Shown piece by piece: positions 5,450 to 8,365 of a DNA stretch of 8,365 bases. The position numbers were made by a program, and so were the translations under genes. Positions within the stretch are counted from its first letter, which is position 1, and every line of letters begins with the position of its first letter. The notes beneath the pieces were generated by a model. It was not told the origin of the DNA. It saw only the letters and a list, made by a program, of their open reading frames with translations, and ran no database searches. The DNA is from Candidatus Stahliibacteriota bacterium CG08_land_8_20_14_0_20_40_26 (GTDB taxonomy: Bacteria; Hydrothermota; UBA3073): contig PEYP01000133.1 in NCBI GenBank assembly GCA_002774315.1, positions 1 to 8,365 on the forward strand, written 5' to 3'.

Positions 5450-6919
5450 ATGCAAAGAGAGAAATGGAATAATAGAACTGCATTCGTTCTTGCCTCTATT
5501 GGTTCAGCGGTTGGCCTGGGTAATGTATGGAGATTCCCATATGTATGTTACCAGAATGGAGGTGGGGCATTTCTCATCCCCTACTTTGTTGCTCTGTTTA
5601 CTGCTGGTATCCCTATACTTATACTTGAATTTTCACTTGGCAGCAAGTTTGGCAAAGGTGCTCCAGGAGCTCTTTCGCTCGCAGGGAGGGGAAAGGAGTG
5701 GCTTGGTTGGTTCGCTGTTCTGGTAGCATTTGCAATTGTATGCTATTACAGCGTTATCATAGCATGGAGTCTCTCCTATACAGGATATTCAGTTAATCTC
5801 GCCTGGGGTAAAGACACAGAATCTTTTTTCTGGAACTCCTACCTCTGTGTATCCGACGGTCCATTCCAACTCGGCGGTTTGAGGCTGCATATAGTTGTGA
5901 CTCTCATTATAACCTGGATTGCAATCATTGCATGTATCTGGAAGGGACCAAAGACTATGGGTAAGGTGGTATGGGTTACAGTCCTGTTGCCATGGGTCCT
6001 CCTGATTGTATTCGTGATTAGAGGAGTTACACTCCCGGGGGCAATGGAAGGTCTCTCTTATTACCTCACGCCTCAATTCTCTGCCCTCAAGAACCCAAAT
6101 GTATGGCTGGCTGCATACGGGCAGGTCTTCTTTTCCCTTTCCATTGGGTTCGGCATCATGATGGCATACGCCTCATACCTCCCTCCTAAGTCAGATATTG
6201 CAAATAATGCCCTCATAATAGCACTTGCAGATGCTGGCACTGCGTTTCTCGCCGGTTTTGCAGTCTTTTCAACGCTTGGATATTATACATATACAGAAGG
6301 AATACTCATTGATAAAATTATTTCCTCATCCATACCACTTGCATTTATAACCTTCCCTACTATAATAAATGAATTTCCTATTTTTCGCCAGCTTTTCGGT
6401 GTTCTCTTCTTTCTTATGCTCTTCTTCCTTGGTATAGACTCCGCCTTCTCACTCGTAGAGGCGTTCTCCTGCGGAATAATAGATAAATGGCGCGTAAGAA
6501 GAACATCTCTTCTCTTATCAATTGGTCTTATTGGACTCGGGATAGGGCTTCTCTTTGCTACTAACGCTGGTATACTATGGCTGGACATAGTTGACTATTT
6601 TATGTGTAACTGGGGACTCGTATTCGTAGGAGTGTTAGAATGCCTACTCTTAAGTTACGCATACGATCTCAAAAAATTGGAATCGTATGTTAACCAGTCA
6701 TCTGATATATCACTGGGAAACTGGTGGAATTTCATGATAAAAATCCTCGCCCCACTCGTCCTTCTGGTTCTCTTTGGAACAGAGATCTATCGAAGAACAT
6801 ACTCATCATACGGAGGCTATCCAAGAGCAGCAGAATCTCTTGGTGGCTATGGTCTCCTTGCCTTTTTCCTTCTACTCTCTATCATATTTATGAAAAAAAG
6901 GGCTCGCGTTTTTGCTTGA
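5450..6919 (+). CDS. Sodium-dependent transporter of the NSS/SNF family (LeuT fold)
   Basis: The 489-residue protein is a neurotransmitter:sodium symporter homologue with 11-12 membrane segments; family members use the sodium gradient to take up amino acids or related amines. Segment 1 has the family signature IGSAVGLGNVWRFP (17-30), where A20 and N25 match the sodium-1 residues A22 and N27 of LeuT and R28 matches the gating R30. NGGGAFLIPY (36-45) and GIPILILEFSLG (53-64) follow. Segment 6 is FFSLSIGFGIMMAYASYLP (227-245). In segment 7, D261 stands where LeuT has N286 and A265 where LeuT has E290. In segment 8, LGIDSAF (327-333) matches the D-S pair of animal NSS sodium-2 sites rather than the T-S of LeuT. 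The substrate cannot be deduced. The start lies six bases after gene 3 with no clear Shine-Dalgarno site, suggesting coupled translation. The TGA stop (6917-6919) overlaps the next promoter. Confidence 0.96.
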   Translation: MQREKWNNRTAFVLASIGSAVGLGNVWRFPYVCYQNGGGAFLIPYFVALFTAGIPILILEFSLGSKFGKGAPGALSLAGRGKEWLGWFAVLVAFAIVCYYSVIIAWSLSYTGYSVNLAWGKDTESFFWNSYLCVSDGPFQLGGLRLHIVVTLIITWIAIIACIWKGPKTMGKVVWVTVLLPWVLLIVFVIRGVTLPGAMEGLSYYLTPQFSALKNPNVWLAAYGQVFFSLSIGFGIMMAYASYLPPKSDIANNALIIALADAGTAFLAGFAVFSTLGYYTYTEGILIDKIISSSIPLAFITFPTIINEFPIFRQLFGVLFFLMLFFLGIDSAFSLVEAFSCGIIDKWRVRRTSLLLSIGLIGLGIGLLFATNAGILWLDIVDYFMCNWGLVFVGVLECLLLSYAYDLKKLESYVNQSSDISLGNWWNFMIKILAPLVLLVLFGTEIYRRTYSSYGGYPRAAESLGGYGLLAFFLLLSIIFMKKRARVFA

Positions 6920-6944
6920 CTTTGCCCTGTTTTTATGTTATAAT
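6916..6944 (+). promoter_or_regulatory. Extended -10 promoter of tRNA-Met, overlapping the transporter stop codon
   Basis: TTGACT (6916-6921), a 17-base spacer, and TATAAT (6939-6944), with the extended TG at 6936-6937. The transporter's TGA stop codon (6917-6919) lies inside the -35 box. No terminator separates the operon from the tRNA, so read-through transcripts would contain it. Confidence 0.87.
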
Positions 6945-6952
6945 ACATTTAA

Positions 6953-7025
6953 GGCGGCGTAGCTCAGTTGGCAGAGCAGGGGAATCATAATCCTCTTGTC
7001 GGGGGTTCAAGTCCCTCCGCCGCTA
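6953..7025 (+). tRNA. tRNA-Met, anticodon CAT (probably elongator)
   Basis: The acceptor stem GGCGGCG/CGCCGCT (6953-6959/7018-7024) has six Watson-Crick pairs and a G-U at 1-72. The D stem is GCTC/GAGC, the anticodon stem GGGGA/TCCTC with loop ATCATAA (anticodon 6986-6988), the T arm GGGGG-TTCAAGT-CCCTC, and the discriminator A7025. The G1-U72 acceptor closely resembles the B. subtilis elongator tRNA-Met. The initiator's unpaired 1-72 position and GGG/CCC anticodon stem are missing. A tRNA-Ile2 whose CAT is modified to lysidine is not fully excluded. CCA is not encoded. Confidence 0.92.
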
Positions 7026-7145
7026 TATAAATTTAGTCCGGAATAATACGTCAACAACACCGAAGAATACCGAGTAATTGTTAATAAGGAGAAAGGGAGA
7101 ATAGGGAGAGGTGGAGAAGCAACAGGCAGGAATACATTTAATTTT

Positions 7146-7179
7146 GCACGGTTAAAACCGTGCCCTACGGTCCTTTTTT
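7146..7179 (+). terminator. Possible terminator with two competing hairpins
   Basis: GCACGGTT-AA-AACCGTGC (7146-7163) is a perfect 8-bp hairpin. The overlapping stem ACCGT-GCCCT-ACGGT (7157-7171) is followed by CC and TTTTTT (7174-7179) and looks like a short terminator. The two cannot form together. It lies about 120 bases after tRNA-Met and may end its transcript. Confidence 0.5.
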
Positions 7180-7180
7180 A

Positions 7181-7299
7181 CCACAAAGGGCGCAGAGAGA
7201 TTTAAGATTAAAGGTTGTTCACCACCAAAACACAAAGACACTAAGGTCGGATTTTAGATTTTCTTTGTGAACTTTCTACCTGTCGGTAGACAGGTGTGG
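7181..7299. repeat. Decayed small inverted-repeat element ('ccacaaag' ends)
   Basis: The left end reads CCACAAAGGGCGCAGAGAGA. The right end, after removing the 20-bp palindrome and taking the reverse complement, reads CCACAAAGTTCACAAAG. A similar inner stretch CACCAAAACACAAAGACAC lies at about 7222-7240. No gene lies between the ends. It looks like a small non-coding relative of the flanks around the GxxExxY pseudogene. Confidence 0.45.
7275..7294 (+). repeat. 20-bp palindromic unit, copy 4
   Basis: Identical to copies 1 and 3. Taking out the 20 bases joins CTTTGTGAACTT to TGTGG, giving CTTTGTGAACTTTGTGG, the mirror of the 'ccacaaag' repeat end. So this copy also went into a pre-existing repeat. 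Confidence 0.88.
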
Positions 7300-7333
7300 T
7301 TAGAATCAGTCAGAGTGTGGGGATAACTCATAG

Positions 7334-7405
7334 TGGGGAGTCGTCCAACTGGCAGGACACAGGACTCTGGATCCTGGTATTGGGGTTCGAATCCCTGCTC
7401 CCCAG
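7334..7405 (+). tRNA. tRNA-Gln, anticodon CTG
   Basis: The acceptor stem TGGGGAG/CTCCCCA (7334-7340/7398-7404) is fully paired and includes the U1-A72 typical of tRNA-Gln. The D stem is GTCC/GGAC. The anticodon stem CAGGA/TCCTG encloses loop CTCTGGA with anticodon CTG at 7367-7369. The T loop is TTCGAAT and the discriminator G7405. CCA is not encoded. Its 3' end lies only 48 bases before the YbbR-domain gene, and no strong terminator lies between; the small hairpin CAGAAA/TTTCTG (7419-7434) has no adjacent T-run. Confidence 0.95.
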
Positions 7406-7453
7406 TTGCCTTTACAATCAGAAAGGGATTTCTGTCTCAACATTTTTCTATTG

Positions 7454-8092
7454 ATGAACAGGATAGGGAAGGCTATACAGGCCAATTTTCCCCTCAAGCT
7501 ATCCGCAGGGATTCTTGCTCTGCTTATATGGCTCTATGTCGTGCTGCAGAACGAATATCAGATAAATCTTAAAGTTCCCTTACTCTTTGAAACAAAAAAT
7601 GACAGCGTCTTTGTAGCTGAAACCCCCTTAAAAGAGGTGATATTAACTGTCAAAGGCAAAGGCGTTGACATCCTGAGACTGCGGTTCTGGGGTAGACCCA
7701 CGATAAATTACAGATTGGAGACCGACAGGGGATGGACAAGAGTCAATATAGGAGAAAAGAATGTATTTTTTCCTCGATGGTCAGATGTTTCTATAATCTC
7801 TATAGGCTGTAAGCCTTTTCTTGTTAGGGTTGATAAGTTAGTTGAGAAATACCTACCTGTCTTGCCCGTAATAGAACCTACTATAAAAGATATAAAAGTA
7901 TTACCCGAATCTATAAGATGCAGAGGAGGAATGGAAACATTCAAGAAGATAAAACACATATATACAAAAGCGGTCGCAGTTGATACTACACAATTACCTG
8001 CAAGAAAAAAAATCTCTCTTGACCTTCCACCCGACATAATCTGTGACCCCACTTTTGTGGTAGTTTATTTTGGCACGAATACAGAAGACTGA
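7454..8092 (+). CDS. YbbR-domain membrane-anchored protein
   Basis: From ATG 7454 the protein has 212 residues. An N-terminal segment NFPLKLSAGILALLIWLYVV (11-30) has the PLKL...LLWLYV form usual at the start of YbbR proteins and would anchor it with the rest outside the cytoplasm. Two YbbR-type repeats follow, at about 36-118 and 120-205; the second opens VDKLVEKYLPVLPV. YbbR (CdaR) proteins in Gram-positive bacteria regulate the c-di-AMP synthase CdaA and are usually encoded beside it, but no cyclase gene is seen here. An in-frame TTG at 7406 directly after tRNA-Gln would add 16 residues before the membrane segment and seems less likely. A Shine-Dalgarno site is not evident for either start. 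The tsaD gene follows after 35 bases. Confidence 0.85.
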   Translation: MNRIGKAIQANFPLKLSAGILALLIWLYVVLQNEYQINLKVPLLFETKNDSVFVAETPLKEVILTVKGKGVDILRLRFWGRPTINYRLETDRGWTRVNIGEKNVFFPRWSDVSIISIGCKPFLVRVDKLVEKYLPVLPVIEPTIKDIKVLPESIRCRGGMETFKKIKHIYTKAVAVDTTQLPARKKISLDLPPDIICDPTFVVVYFGTNTED

Positions 8093-8127
8093 AAGTCACA
8101 TTCCTTCTCTATAACTTTCTCTATCCC

Positions 8128-8365
8128 ATGACAGTTCTCGGTATAGATACCTCTTGTGATGATACATCTGTATCTGTTATAAAAAACGGGAGGGTGCTTT
8201 CAAATGTGGTATTTTCGCAGATTGAGCATTCGAAATATGGTGGTGTCATTCCAGAGTTGGCATCAAGGGACCACATAAAAAATATACTTCCTGTCACCCA
8301 GAAGACACTAAAAGAGGCTAATGTCTCGTTACACAAGATAGAAGGTGTTGGTGTAACATATGGTC
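8128..8365 (+). CDS. tsaD: tRNA threonylcarbamoyladenosine synthesis protein TsaD, 5' part
   Basis: Only the first 79 codons are in the window. TsaD (Kae1/YgjD family) transfers the threonylcarbamoyl group onto A37 of tRNAs that read ANN codons, together with TsaB and TsaE in bacteria. The N-terminus VLGIDTSCDDTS (3-14) is the ASKHA-fold phosphate-binding start of the family, and YGGVIPELASRDH (37-49) is its most conserved early motif. The metal-binding HxxxH motif would lie beyond the window edge. The ATG at 8128 begins directly at the first strand, as usual. No Shine-Dalgarno site is visible. The 35-base gap from the YbbR gene, without a promoter that I can see, suggests a shared transcript. 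Confidence 0.95.
   Translation, partial: MTVLGIDTSCDDTSVSVIKNGRVLSNVVFSQIEHSKYGGVIPELASRDHIKNILPVTQKTLKEANVSLHKIEGVGVTYG

Larger units (their letters stand above)
7026..7333. other. Intergenic region with hairpins and repeat remnants, no gene seen
   Basis: No coding signal is seen. The first part includes a purine-rich stretch (about 7087-7125). A hairpin cluster lies at 7146-7179, a repeat pair bounded by 'ccacaaag' at 7181-7299, and a 20-bp palindrome at 7275-7294. No convincing promoter for tRNA-Gln is present; the best -10-like sequence is TAGAAT at 7301-7306, without a good -35. Confidence 0.6.

Noticed and set aside
475..7405. All three tRNAs carry C34 anticodons (CAC, CAT, CTG)
   Set aside because: With only three genes this is easily chance and no functional link is visible.
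7406..7453. TTG start for the YbbR protein directly after tRNA-Gln
   Set aside because: It adds 16 residues with no family character before the membrane segment; ATG 7454 gives the usual YbbR N-terminus.
7855..7868. CCTACCTGTCTTGC inside the YbbR gene, similar to the start of the 20-bp palindrome
   Set aside because: It has no palindromic second half and codes for a natural YLPVLPV stretch in the YbbR repeat, so the match is by chance.
7708..8052. 114-codon open frame on the minus strand
   Set aside because: It is a shadow of the YbbR gene with no family features and no ribosome binding site.

Overview
The window is a stretch of bacterial chromosome from an organism I cannot name. The genes are ordinary bacterial housekeeping types: a cold-shock protein, a COG1579-type zinc-ribbon protein, an RluD-family pseudouridine synthase, a YbbR-domain protein, TsaD and three tRNAs without an encoded CCA end. 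Promoters are close to the sigma-70 consensus. The style of the intergenic debris (a GxxExxY pseudogene, 'gattacaca' and 'ccacaaag' repeats, short palindromes) recalls uncultured candidate phyla such as WOR-3 or Omnitrophota. That is an impression, not a proof.

Layout. Bases 1-600 hold the end of an old repeat, a monocistronic csp gene with its own promoter and strong terminator, then a promoter, tRNA-Val(CAC) and a terminator. Bases 600-1340 are a gene graveyard. They hold a broken GxxExxY (PD-(D/E)XK nuclease-fold) gene, inverted repeats around it, and three copies of one 20-bp palindromic unit that cut the reading frame. Bases 1370-3159 hold the coiled-coil/zinc-ribbon gene and the pseudouridine synthase gene.

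A near-perfect promoter at 3170 then drives a four-gene membrane operon (3234-6919). It has three uncharacterised membrane proteins, one of them carrying a large domain outside the cytoplasm held by a membrane helix at each end, followed by a sodium-coupled transporter of the NSS (LeuT-fold) family. The stop codon of the transporter lies inside the -35 box of the next promoter, which drives tRNA-Met(CAT). A second repeat-rich gap (7025-7333) is followed by tRNA-Gln(CTG), a YbbR-domain protein, and the 5' part of tsaD, which runs off the window.

The two points most worth following are these. (1) The 20-bp unit TCTACCTGTCGGTAGACAGG occurs four times exactly, in both orientations. Removing exactly 20 bp at each of three sites rejoins the reading frame of the GxxExxY gene, and removing the fourth rejoins an older repeat, so this looks like a mobile mini-palindrome that inserts cleanly. 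(2) The three unknown membrane proteins sit in a tight operon with an NSS transporter and may form a complex.
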